64,000 nt of DNA, from assembly GCA_963775445.1 (NCBI GenBank), contig CAVZIT010000006.1, positions 558,001-622,000 of the forward strand. The letters are read 5' to 3'. Below are positions 1 to 9,406 of this stretch, in pieces; position 1 is the stretch's first letter; every line of letters begins with the position of its first letter. The notes under the pieces are model-generated. The model saw nothing but the letters and a program-made list of their open reading frames with translations. It ran no database searches and had not been told where the DNA came from. The translations under genes and the position numbers were made by a program. This DNA is from Dokdonella_A sp963775445. GTDB lineage: Bacteria; Pseudomonadota; Gammaproteobacteria; Xanthomonadales; Rhodanobacteraceae.

Positions 1-3000
1 CCACCGAGCCATCGCCCATGATGGTGGCGCCGAACACGCCGGGCACGGAGCTGATCTGCGGCCCGACCGACTTGACCACGATCTCGCGCGAGCCGACCAC
101 CGAATCGATGCGCACGCCTGCGCGTTGATCGCCGCTGCGCGTCATCAACAGCGGCACCTGGTCTTCGCCCTGACCGTGCCCGGGCGGTACATTGAGCAGT
201 TGCGACAGTTCGTAAAGCGCGAAGGTGTCGCCGGCGTAACTGTAGGTCGGCTCCGCCGAGCGCAAGCGGTTGTCCAGATCATCGCGATCGATGCGCACGA
301 CGCCGAGCACCGACGACATCGGTATCGCATAAACCGCCTCGCCGAGCTTGACCAGGATCGCCTGGGTCACGGCGAGCGTAAACGGCAGGCGCAACGTGAA
401 CGACGTGCCGACGCCTGCGTTCGAATCGATCTGCAGGGATCCACCGAGCTGCTTGATCTCGTTGTTGACGACATCCATGCCGACGCCGCGCCCTGCAAGC
501 TGGGTCACTTCATCCGCCGTGGAGAAACCGCTTTCGAGCACGAATCCGTAAAGATCATGGTCGGACAACTGCACCGCCGGCTTGAGCAAGCCTCGCTCGA
601 TGGCGCGCTCGCGAATTGCATCGCGATCCATGCCTCTGCCGTCATCGGACACGCGCAGCACGACTTCCGTCGCGTCGCGGCTCACCGCAATACCGACGGT
701 GCCTTCGACCGGCTTGCCGGCGGCACGGCGTTCAGCGGGTGGCTCGATGCCGTGCGCGAGCGCGTTGCGCAGCAGATGCTCGAATGGCGCCTTCATGCGC
801 TCGAGCAGATTGCGATCCATTTCGCCCTGCGCGCCTTCGACCTTGAGCTGTGCCTGCTTGCCGAGTTCCTGCGTGACCTGGCGCAGCGTACGCCGCAGCG
901 ATGGCACCAGCGATTCGAATGGCACCATGCGCGTGCGCATGAGCCCTTCCTGCAGATCCGAGCTGACGCGCGCCTGTTGCAGCAGCAGCGTCTCGGACAG
1001 GCGCGTGCTGTCGTCGAGCAGCGACTGAATCGACACCAGGTCCGATACCGACTCGCCGAGCGCGCGCGAATACTGCTGCAACTGCGAGAAGCGATCGAGT
1101 TCGAGTGGATCAAAACTGGCGAGTCCTTCCTGCTGTTCGCGCTGGAAGCGTGCGATGATCTGCGCTTCCGTTTCCATCTCGAGCTTGCGCAATTGCTCGC
1201 GCAGGCGGGCGACAGTCTGTTCGAACTCGACCAGGTTGAAATGGAAACTCGCGATCTGCTGCTCGAGCCGCGAGCGGTAGATCGACACTTCGCCGGCATA
1301 GTTGACCAGCGAATCGAGCAGGTCCGAGCGCACGCGGATCATCTCGTGCGGCGTGCGCGCACTCTCCTCATCGTCCAGCGACGGCATCTGCCGCGCCGCA
1401 GGAGCGAGCGCAGGCGCAGGCTCGGGCTCGGGCTCTGGCGTTTGCGATGCTTCCGGTGCCTCCGCCGCGGCTTCAATCGCTTCCGGCGCCGCGGCCATGG
1501 GTTCGGATTCGGGAAGACTCGGCTCACCTGATACCAGGCCCGCGAATCCCGCGATGAGCTGCGTCGGCATCTCGATCGGGCGGTGCTGGGCGACGCGCTG
1601 AATCAGGCCGTGCAATGCATCGAAGCCCTGCTCGAGCGCGGAGATTGCGCCTTGATCCAGATCGCGCCGACCTTCGTCGACCGCCTCGAGCAGCGATTCC
1701 ATCGCGTGCGTGAGGTCTCCGATCGGTGCGAGGCCGGCCATGCGCGCACCGCCCTTCAGCGTATGCAACCCGCGCTGCAGGCCGGCGAATGCGGTTGCAT
1801 CGTCCGACGCGGTGCGCAACCTGGCCATCATCGAATCGCTGTCATCGAGGATATCGGTGCCCTCCTCGACGAAAATCTCGAGCAGGTCCTCGTCGATATC
1901 GGGCACGCTGCCCGGCTCGAACGGCTGCGCTTGAAACGCGGGAGCCGGCTCATCGACGGATGGCGCATCGGCCTCTGCGGATTGCGCGTCGGCCGCATCA
2001 GCGATGTCGTCGATCGTTGCTTCGCCTGCTTCGGGCGTGTCGCTGGCGGGCGGGATGTCGGCGGTGTTCGCGACGATCTCGGCCGAGTCCGAAGTTGCCG
2101 ACGCTTCGGGCAGCAACGCTTCTGCTTCAGGTTCAGGCGCCGCCGTCTCCGGAAGCCCTGTTTCGTCCGCTTGCATTGCCTCGTCGATATCGGCGCCTTC
2201 AGCCACCGCCGGGATGTCGGAAGTCTCGCTCGGCCCCGGCACCAGCAGTTCGGCGCCCTCCGGTATGGCTTCGGCTTCGGCCTCAGTATCAACGTCAGTG
2301 CGTGCCTCTGCGTCAGTCTCGCGTGTGACGTCTGCTTCTTCTGCCTTTGCGTCTGCGCCTGCCTCTTCTACCTCAGCGCGTGGCTCTGCGTCCGCGCCTG
2401 CTTCCGCCTTGGATTCTGCCTCCGCCTCTTGTCCCGATCCCAGTGATGCCGCGTCCAAGGCGTTGTCGAGTGCGCTGGCAAACGCGAGATCCGACGCAGA
2501 TTGTGGCGACGTTTCTTCGACCGGCGCGGGGGGTTCGATTCGCGATGTCGAGTCCGTTGCCGCCTCATGCGTAGGCGCATCCGCATCCTGCTCGAATGCG
2601 TCGTCATCGACCGGGGCGAGCAACGAATGCGACTCTTCGTCGTGGATATACTCCAACGGGCCTGCGGCTTCGGGCAGGCTGTCGCGCAAGGCTGCGATTC
2701 GGGCAGCCAGATCGCCCCCCTCGGGCAATGCGTGTGCGCCTTCGCCACGCTCCAGCCGCGACATGACGTCGCGCACCATCGCCAACGACTCACGGATCAG
2801 CGCAATGCCCTCGCCGGACGGCCCCTCCCTGATATCGCGCAGGCGGCCGACGTAGCCCTCCAGCGGCATCAGCACCGAGGCCAGGGGCGTCAAATCCACC
2901 ATGGCAATCGCGCCGGCCAGAGTATGCACCGCGCGCTTCACGATTTCGGGAGGTGCGAGGGACCCGGCGACGCAGGCATCGAGATAGGTTCCCACAGTGC

Positions 3001-5827
3001 CGAGATGCGCTGCGACTTCCGTCTTGAGAATGTCGAACAACACCGGATCGATGTCGGTCGGCAGCGCCGAAAAATCGTCCGAGGCAACCGCGTCTTCCTC
3101 TTGCGCCACGGCATCGACGTTCGGTTCGCCAGCGATGTCCGGCTCGTCGAGGGGAACCCAGCGCCGCACCTTGCGGCGCACCATGCGCATCGCAGGCGCT
3201 GACGCGTAGACCCACGCCTCCTCTCCGGCAGCGAGCTTGTCGGCAGTTGCCATGATCGTGCCGACGTTGACGTTGCTGGGCTCGCCGCGCAGCGCCTGAA
3301 GCAGTTGCGGCAAGGCGTTCAACGCGTGTTCGACGAGCGACTGCACCGCGCTACCCGGATGGACGTCCTGTTCGAGCACGCGGTTCAACAGGTGCTCCAC
3401 CTTCCACGCAAATTCGCCAAGGATCACCGCGCCGACCAGGCGCCCCGAACCCTTCAGCGTATGGAACCCGCGACGCAACGGTGCAAGCTTTGCCAGATTC
3501 GACGGATCGGACTGCCACTCGGAAAATTGGCGGCGCATCCGCTCCGATTCTTCCTCGACTTCCTCGATGAAAACCGCGCGGATGTCATCGTCGATGTCTC
3601 CGGAGTCGATGGTCTCGAAACCCCCGGTATCCGTTTCCTTTTCGTCGACCGGTTCCTCGAATTCCTCCTCGACCTCGATCCACTTGCCAGCGTCGTCGTT
3701 CGCCGGTGTTTCGGCAAAACGCAAACCCGTGACGTCGTGAGTCGGCATCTCGGGCGCTTGGGTTTCGCCAACGATCAGATCGCGAAGATCATTGCCGGGC
3801 GCGATGTCGACCACGGAATCCAGCTCCGCCGGCGAAGCCACCTCGTCCAAACGGATGTCAGCCGCCACGGACTCCGTTGCAGCTACATCTTCGAGTGGCA
3901 AATCGATGCCGGAAAGCTCGGGGACGTCGTGGTCGGAGGCGATTGCCTCGGCGGAATCGCGCGATTGCGCGTGACCGGTTGGCTCAGGGTCGTCCCACAG
4001 CACGAACGCTTCCGCGTCCGCAGGAACCGGCGGTTTCGCTTGTTGCTGCACCGGTTGCACGTCGCCAGACTCTGCCGAAGCCGCTCCGGCATCCCTGGCA
4101 GTGAGTCCCTTTGGCGGCTCGCCATCACGCGCAGGCCAGTACCCGAGGCGCTGCAAGCTGTCGCGCGTCACCTCCAGAATCTTCTCGCGGCCGCCGCGTT
4201 GTTCGCGTGTCGCCTCAAGGTAATACTCGATCGACGCCAGCGCGTCAGCCAATGTATCCATTTGCTCGGCGCTGGGCACACGCCGACGCGCAAGCAATTC
4301 AACTTCAACGAAGCGCACGATGCCGCTCATCAACTGCGCCGCGCGCTCGAGCACGAGCATGCGCAGGGCGCCCGCGATTTCCTCGAGCAGGCGCGGTATC
4401 GATTCGACGCGCCCGTGGTCCCACGGCGCCTCGATGAAGGCGATGATGTCGTGCTTGGCCTGCTGGATATTGATTGCAGCTTCGTGCATCAGCGCATCGA
4501 GGATCTTGCGCACTTCGGCGCGTGGCAGGTCGTAGCCGTCGGCAATCGGGGCATCGAAGCCCGCACCAAGTTGTTCAATGTGATCATCCAGCGAGGATTC
4601 GACGTACAGCAAAGCACCGGCGATATCGAGTAGCGTGCTTTCATCCGCGGGATGTTGCCCGTTGGCGATCGCTTCAATCAGATCGCGTTGCTCGCCGACC
4701 ACGCGACGAGGCACGCCCAACCCAAGCATGCCGAGCGTGTCGCCGACGCGGTCGAGCACTTCGGCCTGCACCTGCAGCTCGGAAGGATTGTCGGCATGGG
4801 CACGCAGGAAGATGTCGAGTGCTTCCTTCACCCTCAGCAGATCGTCCTTGATCGCCACCGACACCGTATCGAGCAGGCTGCGGTTGTGACCGCTCATCGA
4901 GCCTTGTGCGTGCTTGAGCTCGTTTTCCGTCGGCAACAAGCTGTCCAGTTTGAAACAATTGCGGATTGCGCGGACGCGCGCACCCTGGCTGGTGGAGTGC
5001 GCGACGTAATACAAAAGGTTCTTGACCAGCTCGCGCGAAGCCGTGGTCGCGATGTCGCGCTCACCCGCTTCAGCGAAATGCCGGATCTCGCGATCGACGC
5101 GCCCGAACAACAGTTTCACCGCAACGCTGGATTCGAGACCGCCGTCGCGCACCGCCTCGATCACGCCCGCGGCGATCCACCACAATCGACGCGCCTCGGT
5201 TGCACAGGAAATTCCGCGCAGCTTGTCGAGCGAGGCGAGCAGGCGATCCGGATAGGCGCTGCTGCGCTCATCGCGGAACCATTTGAGCAATGCCGCCTGG
5301 AACGCAAGTCGCAAACGAATCGCCTGCACGCGCAATTGCTCGGCAGGCAACGGAGTTGCGATACCGGCAGCGGAATCGGGTAGCACCGCATCGAGATCCG
5401 GCGCAAACAGCGCCGATTCGCTGAGAAGTTTCTGTCCGCGGCACGCGCGCAGATCGTTGAGCAGCGGCAGGAGGACGATCGGAATGTCCTTGTACCCGCT
5501 TTGCACGCGCTCGAGATAATCCGGCAGTTGCACCATGCCGCGCATCAGCACGGAGTAGGCCTCGTCGCGCTGACTGACCGTATCGGCGAGCAGCGCGTCG
5601 GCGAGCCGCTCCATTTCCTCGACGACCAGCGCCGCGCCGTACATCTCGACCATGCGCAGGCTGCCCTGCGCCTGGTGCAATTCACCGGCGCAGGTTCGCA
5701 TCAGGGATTCGTCGCCGGTATTTTCGACGTAACTTTCTAGTGCCTGACGCGCCTGCTTGAGCGTGTCGTCGAGCTCGTGCTTGATCCAGTTGAGCGTGGT
5801 GAAATCCATGTCGTCCTGGAGTTTCAT
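1..5827 (-). CDS. chpA: ChpA/PilL-type hybrid chemotaxis histidine kinase, C-terminus outside window
   Basis: Signal-transducing kinase of the type IV pilus (twitching) chemosensory system, the CheA counterpart fed by PilJ through PilI. One uninterrupted frame of about 1942 codons runs from ATG 5827 past base 1. Four Hpt-like modules are visible: one near residue 51 (ELHQAQGS), one at H789 (HTLKGSGRLVG), a degenerate one at H968 (HTLAGAIAMVD) and one at H1355 (HTLKGGARMAG). An acidic Ala/Glu-rich linker (about 1050-1290) precedes the last Hpt. The HATPase follows (N-box HLLRNALAHG near 1690, then a G-rich DDGRGMD). The window cuts the CheW-like domain. Family members carry a C-terminal receiver, which would lie to the left. 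An alternative start is the ATG six codons downstream. Gene order pilG-pilI-pilJ-chpA supports the call. Confidence 0.93.
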   Translation of the reverse strand, partial: MKLQDDMDFTTLNWIKHELDDTLKQARQALESYVENTGDESLMRTCAGELHQAQGSLRMVEMYGAALVVEEMERLADALLADTVSQRDEAYSVLMRGMVQLPDYLERVQSGYKDIPIVLLPLLNDLRACRGQKLLSESALFAPDLDAVLPDSAAGIATPLPAEQLRVQAIRLRLAFQAALLKWFRDERSSAYPDRLLASLDKLRGISCATEARRLWWIAAGVIEAVRDGGLESSVAVKLLFGRVDREIRHFAEAGERDIATTASRELVKNLLYYVAHSTSQGARVRAIRNCFKLDSLLPTENELKHAQGSMSGHNRSLLDTVSVAIKDDLLRVKEALDIFLRAHADNPSELQVQAEVLDRVGDTLGMLGLGVPRRVVGEQRDLIEAIANGQHPADESTLLDIAGALLYVESSLDDHIEQLGAGFDAPIADGYDLPRAEVRKILDALMHEAAINIQQAKHDIIAFIEAPWDHGRVESIPRLLEEIAGALRMLVLERAAQLMSGIVRFVEVELLARRRVPSAEQMDTLADALASIEYYLEATREQRGGREKILEVTRDSLQRLGYWPARDGEPPKGLTARDAGAASAESGDVQPVQQQAKPPVPADAEAFVLWDDPEPTGHAQSRDSAEAIASDHDVPELSGIDLPLEDVAATESVAADIRLDEVASPAELDSVVDIAPGNDLRDLIVGETQAPEMPTHDVTGLRFAETPANDDAGKWIEVEEEFEEPVDEKETDTGGFETIDSGDIDDDIRAVFIEEVEEESERMRRQFSEWQSDPSNLAKLAPLRRGFHTLKGSGRLVGAVILGEFAWKVEHLLNRVLEQDVHPGSAVQSLVEHALNALPQLLQALRGEPSNVNVGTIMATADKLAAGEEAWVYASAPAMRMVRRKVRRWVPLDEPDIAGEPNVDAVAQEEDAVASDDFSALPTDIDPVLFDILKTEVAAHLGTVGTYLDACVAGSLAPPEIVKRAVHTLAGAIAMVDLTPLASVLMPLEGYVGRLRDIREGPSGEGIALIRESLAMVRDVMSRLERGEGAHALPEGGDLAARIAALRDSLPEAAGPLEYIHDEESHSLLAPVDDDAFEQDADAPTHEAATDSTSRIEPPAPVEETSPQSASDLAFASALDNALDAASLGSGQEAEAESKAEAGADAEPRAEVEEAGADAKAEEADVTRETDAEARTDVDTEAEAEAIPEGAELLVPGPSETSDIPAVAEGADIDEAMQADETGLPETAAPEPEAEALLPEASATSDSAEIVANTADIPPASDTPEAGEATIDDIADAADAQSAEADAPSVDEPAPAFQAQPFEPGSVPDIDEDLLEIFVEEGTDILDDSDSMMARLRTASDDATAFAGLQRGLHTLKGGARMAGLAPIGDLTHAMESLLEAVDEGRRDLDQGAISALEQGFDALHGLIQRVAQHRPIEMPTQLIAGFAGLVSGEPSLPESEPMAAAPEAIEAAAEAPEASQTPEPEPEPAPALAPAARQMPSLDDEESARTPHEMIRVRSDLLDSLVNYAGEVSIYRSRLEQQIASFHFNLVEFEQTVARLREQLRKLEMETEAQIIARFQREQQEGLASFDPLELDRFSQLQQYSRALGESVSDLVSIQSLLDDSTRLSETLLLQQARVSSDLQEGLMRTRMVPFESLVPSLRRTLRQVTQELGKQAQLKVEGAQGEMDRNLLERMKAPFEHLLRNALAHGIEPPAERRAAGKPVEGTVGIAVSRDATEVVLRVSDDGRGMDRDAIRERAIERGLLKPAVQLSDHDLYGFVLESGFSTADEVTQLAGRGVGMDVVNNEIKQLGGSLQIDSNAGVGTSFTLRLPFTLAVTQAILVKLGEAVYAIPMSSVLGVVRIDRDDLDNRLRSAEPTYSYAGDTFALYELSQLLNVPPGHGQGEDQVPLLMTRSGDQRAGVRIDSVVGSREIVVKSVGPQISSVPGVFGATIMGDGSV

Positions 5828-5954
5828 CGCGAAACCCCCGGGCTTTGCGCGGACGTGGTGGAACACGCGCGTGCCCGAGTGGACGATTGGCTCGCGCACC
5901 GGCCGCAGCGGCCGGATGCGGCGTCCATCGCCAGACTGGGCACCAGGTTTCGCA

Positions 5955-8000
5955 TCACGCAGGCAGCTTGAAGTCCGCCACCGAACGACGCAGGTTCGAA
6001 GCGAGTTGCGCCAGGTTGCCGATCGATTCGGCGGTCTGACTGGCACCGACCGACGTTTGCGTGGTGATTTCCTGGATCGAGTGCATGGTCGAGGAAATGC
6101 TCGTGGCGGCGCCCGACTGCTGGCGTGCCGCAGCTGAAATGTTCTTGATCAGTTCGGCCAGATCGTTTGACACGCCTTCGATTTCGCCAAGCGCGGTTCC
6201 GGCGTCTTCGGCCAGTCGCGCGCCGGAGACGACTTCGGAAGTGGTCTGCTCCATCGAACTGACTGCCTCGTGCGTGTCGGACTGAATCGTCTGCACCAGG
6301 GTCTCGATACGCTTGGTGGCGTTCGACGCGCGTTCGGCGAGTCGCTGGACTTCGTCCGCAACGACCGCGAATCCGCGGCCAGCCTCGCCGGCGGATGCCG
6401 CCTGGATTGCAGCGTTCAGCGCAAGAATGTTGGTCTGCTCGGCGATATCGTTGATCAGCTCGACGATGGTTCCGATTTCCTGCGAGGATTCGCCGAGGCG
6501 CTTGATGCGCTTGGCCGTTTCCTGGATCTGATCGCGGATCGAGTCCATGCCCTGGATCGTCTGGCGCACCATCGCCGCGCCCTTCGCCGCGATCGCGACC
6601 GAGCGTTGCGCAACCTCCGCACTGTCCGAAGAGTTCTTCGAAACATCATCGATGGACGAGGCGATATCGTTGATCGCAGCCGAGGCCGACGTGATCTGCT
6701 GCGCCTGGTGCTTGGCCGCGTCCGCCAGATGCATCGCGGTCGCTTGGGTTTCCTGCGCGGCCGCCGATACCTGCACCGCGGTCTCGTTGATTGTGGTGAC
6801 CAGCGAGCGCAGGGCTTCCACGGCGAAATTGACCGAGTCGGCAATGGCCCCGGTGATGTCCTCGGTAACCGTCGCCTTCACGGTGAGATCGCCCTCGGCC
6901 AGGGAGCCCATCTCGTCGAGCAGGCGCAAGATTGCCGCCTGGTTGCGCTGGTTCAATTCGGAACTCACCTGATAGCGACGCTGCTGATCGCGGAACAGAT
7001 TGACGCCGAGGAACAGCAGCAACAGCAGTGCCAGCGCCGCAGCGCCGGCGCCGACATACAGATTGGGCAGCAACCGCTTGTGCGGCAGGCTGTCGATACG
7101 CTGGGCCACGTTGCCGGCGCGCAGCAGTACGCTCTGGCTGTCGTTGAAGATGGCATCCGCGGCGTCCTTGACTTCCTGCAAGCCGGTGGAAGCCGTCACG
7201 ATCTTCTGCACCGGCACGGTCAGCGCGGTCCATTGCTGTTCGACGTCGGCCAGTATCTGCTTGGCATTGCTGTTTTCGACCGCGCGGATATTGAGGTCCG
7301 GCGCGCCATTCTGCAGACCGGTAAGCACTGCGCCATAAAGACGCGCATCGCGCGCAAGGCCGTCGGCGGAGGCCTGGTTGCTCTGGGTACCCTGACTTCC
7401 TTGCAGCACCTCCTGCATGCGCCGAACCATGCGGTCCGCGAGCAGCATCTGGCGCGCGGTGATGTACACCTGCGAAGCACTTCCCCCCTTGTCGGTCAGG
7501 ATATTGACCACTTCGTTCATGCGCGAGTTGAGCACCGAACTCTTGTTCTGGAAATCGGCAGCGATGTTGGCCGAATCGAGCACCAGATCCTTGTTCGTCA
7601 GGATCTTCGCGGCATTGGTCTGGACCGAAGCCCAGGCGGCGCTTAGCGCAGCGAGATCCTCTTTGACCGCAGGAACGGCCGTATAACCCGGCATGGCGGC
7701 CCGCGGGTCACCCTTGTCGAGGTGCTGGATATAGGTACTGACACTGTCGCTCGCGCTCTGGAGCTCCTTGAATGCATCAAGGTTGCCGCCGGCCGCTTCG
7801 GCCGCGTACTTGGCCAGCTCCTGCGAGACCACCTGGATCTGCGTGGTGTAGGCGACTGCCTGGCGATCCTGCTGGTTTTTCTGGTAAAGCCAGACGAAAT
7901 CGATGATCGCCACAATGAACAGCAAACCAAGCAGGACGAACAGCACCGTATTGGTACCTGCGCGCTCGCTCCCACCCAGTGCCCCTGCAGTCGTGCTCAT
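5955..8000 (-). CDS. pilJ: PilJ, type IV pilus methyl-accepting chemotaxis protein
   Basis: Inner-membrane chemoreceptor that passes pilus/surface signals to the ChpA kinase. 681 aa: N-terminal membrane helix at about 19-40, a large periplasmic PilJ region, a second helix near 315-340, a HAMP region, and a long helical signalling domain. The conserved tip is at about 535-560 (GRGFAVVADEVQRLAERAS). Length and layout match the PilJ family. It sits 127 bp downstream of pilI and 127 bp upstream of chpA, on the same strand, so it is probably in the same operon. No pilK methyltransferase gene is seen next to it. The N-terminal MSTTAGALGG stretch before the helix is cytoplasmic. Confidence 0.95.
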   Translation of the reverse strand: MSTTAGALGGSERAGTNTVLFVLLGLLFIVAIIDFVWLYQKNQQDRQAVAYTTQIQVVSQELAKYAAEAAGGNLDAFKELQSASDSVSTYIQHLDKGDPRAAMPGYTAVPAVKEDLAALSAAWASVQTNAAKILTNKDLVLDSANIAADFQNKSSVLNSRMNEVVNILTDKGGSASQVYITARQMLLADRMVRRMQEVLQGSQGTQSNQASADGLARDARLYGAVLTGLQNGAPDLNIRAVENSNAKQILADVEQQWTALTVPVQKIVTASTGLQEVKDAADAIFNDSQSVLLRAGNVAQRIDSLPHKRLLPNLYVGAGAAALALLLLLFLGVNLFRDQQRRYQVSSELNQRNQAAILRLLDEMGSLAEGDLTVKATVTEDITGAIADSVNFAVEALRSLVTTINETAVQVSAAAQETQATAMHLADAAKHQAQQITSASAAINDIASSIDDVSKNSSDSAEVAQRSVAIAAKGAAMVRQTIQGMDSIRDQIQETAKRIKRLGESSQEIGTIVELINDIAEQTNILALNAAIQAASAGEAGRGFAVVADEVQRLAERASNATKRIETLVQTIQSDTHEAVSSMEQTTSEVVSGARLAEDAGTALGEIEGVSNDLAELIKNISAAARQQSGAATSISSTMHSIQEITTQTSVGASQTAESIGNLAQLASNLRRSVADFKLPA

Positions 8001-8126
8001 GCCTCACCTCGCCCCTAGTCGCAGTTGCGCCCGAACCGGATACCCCGTCTCATTCACGCTAGTTAACCCTTGCCCGATTCGTCAAGGAACCACGGCACTC
8101 ATTACAATCAGTTGGCGCGAACGCGC

Positions 8127-8678
8127 TCATGCGGCGGCTTGCAAGAAATCTGCCGAACGCAGCAGGCTCGCCATGCTGAACAGTCCCCAGCGCACGCCAT
8201 CCAGTTGCACCTTTTCCCCGATGAAGCGCGCATAGCGCGGATCCTCCTCGCCGACTGCGACGGCGCGTTCTTCCTCGGAAATACTGCGCTGGCCCAGCAC
8301 CTCGTCAATCAGCAAACCCACGCTGTCAGCCTGGTTGCGCACGATGAGCATCCGGCTGCTGTCGGTGAGGTTGGTCATTTCGCCCTCTATGAAATACTTG
8401 AGGTCGATCACGGGCATCAGATTGCCGCGTACATTACCCACGCCGAGCAGCCACGGGCGAGTTCCCGGTACGGGTGTCATGCCCGGCAGCGACAGGATCT
8501 CGTTGACTTCCCCGATACTGCTCAGCAAATGGCGCGAGCCGACGCGAAAGCCGATGCCACGCCAGATCACGCCGGTCTCGATCTGCTCCGGCTTGCCGGC
8601 AACATGCGCGAGGCTCTGGCGCTCGTAATCGGCCAGACGATCGAAGGGAGAGAGCGCGCGCTCCGCCGGCGCGCTCAT
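8127..8678 (-). CDS. pilI: PilI, CheW-like adaptor of the Pil-Chp system
   Basis: Scaffold protein linking receptor PilJ to kinase ChpA. 183 aa from ATG 8678, essentially one CheW fold (conserved stretch NVRGNLMPVIDLK). The open frame extends further upstream, but the ATG at 8678 overlaps the pilG stop as ATGA and gives a family-typical length, so the longer form was rejected. It is translationally coupled to pilG and precedes pilJ. A CheW domain cannot distinguish PilI from a ChpC paralogue by itself; the position between pilG and pilJ decides it. Confidence 0.93.
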   Translation of the reverse strand: MSAPAERALSPFDRLADYERQSLAHVAGKPEQIETGVIWRGIGFRVGSRHLLSSIGEVNEILSLPGMTPVPGTRPWLLGVGNVRGNLMPVIDLKYFIEGEMTNLTDSSRMLIVRNQADSVGLLIDEVLGQRSISEEERAVAVGEEDPRYARFIGEKVQLDGVRWGLFSMASLLRSADFLQAAA

Positions 8679-9067
8679 TGCCGACTTTCCACGTGATGGC
8701 GGATTGCGCCAAGCAATTCCTCGCGGGTAAAGGGCTTGGTCAGGTACTGCTCGGAACCGACGATGCGGCCGCGCGCCTTGTCGAAAAGGCCATCGCGCGA
8801 AGACAGCATGACGACGGGAGTGGTCTTGAATATCTGATTGTTCTTGATCAGCGCGCAAGTCTGGTAGCCATCCAGTCGCGGCATCATGATGTCGACGAAA
8901 ATGATGTCCGGCTGCTCGTCCGAAATCTTCGAGAGCGCCTCGAACCCGTCCACTGCGGTCACGACTTCGCAGCCTTCCTTGCGCAGCAGCGTCTCTGCCG
9001 TGCGGCGGATAGTCCTCGAATCGTCGATCACCATGACCTTGAGGCCGGCCAGGTTGCCCTTCTTCAT
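8675..9067 (-). CDS. pilG: PilG, twitching motility response regulator
   Basis: Single-domain CheY-like receiver that in the Pil-Chp system acts on pilus extension and cAMP signalling. 130 aa. Acidic pocket D15/D16, predicted phospho-acceptor D59 (IIFVDIMMPRLDG) and conserved K111 (YLTKPF) are present. The phrases KVMVIDDS and DGYQTCALIKNN are typical of PilG rather than PilH. The start at ATG 9067 (MKKGNLAGLK) was chosen over a longer upstream form because the extension is unlike receivers. It is the first gene of the operon pilG-pilI-pilJ-chpA. Unlike the usual pilG-pilH-pilI order there is no pilH between it and pilI. Confidence 0.95.
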   Translation of the reverse strand: MKKGNLAGLKVMVIDDSRTIRRTAETLLRKEGCEVVTAVDGFEALSKISDEQPDIIFVDIMMPRLDGYQTCALIKNNQIFKTTPVVMLSSRDGLFDKARGRIVGSEQYLTKPFTREELLGAIRHHVESRQ

Positions 9068-9406
9068 TGCATCCACCAAACGGGTACCCCTGACCAAATC
9101 AACATGTTTGCCGGCAAAGCCGGAATCGCGCCAGCATGCGTCACGCGCGCAGACGCCTGTCGATGGTGCCATTTCGACCGCGGCCCGCGATCGGCCTTCT
9201 TAACCAATATTTAGCGAAACTGTCAAGCCTGCCGATTGCCGTTGTCCCGCTCGGTCCCATGTCGGCGCTCGAATCCGGCAGCCTGAAACGCATCACCACG
9301 TCCTGCTTCATCGCGCCTGATTGATCACGAATGTAGTATAGGCTCGATCATCGCAGCATGTCGGCAGGCATCGAGCTGCGCCCGGTTTTCAGTGGAGTCG
9401 CATGCA
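9068..9406. other. Divergent intergenic region pilG / gshB
   Basis: 339 bp between two divergent operons. It holds the candidate pilG promoter above. For gshB I see only a loose -10-like TAGTAT at 9334-9339 without a matching -35. Short open frames here have no recognisable protein character. No RNA gene or repeat was seen. Confidence 0.6.
9198..9226 (-). promoter_or_regulatory. Candidate sigma-70 promoter for the pilG operon
   Basis: On the minus strand a perfect -35 TTGACA (9226-9221) is followed after 17 bp by TTAAGA (9203-9198), a weak -10. It lies about 130 bp upstream of the pilG start. The -35 and spacing are good; the -10 match is poor, so this is a prediction only. Confidence 0.45.

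Noticed and set aside
125..5740. Long plus-strand open frames opposite chpA (e.g. 125-1531, 3305-4633)
   Set aside because: They are antisense shadows of the single open chpA frame, rich in Arg/His with no family signature.
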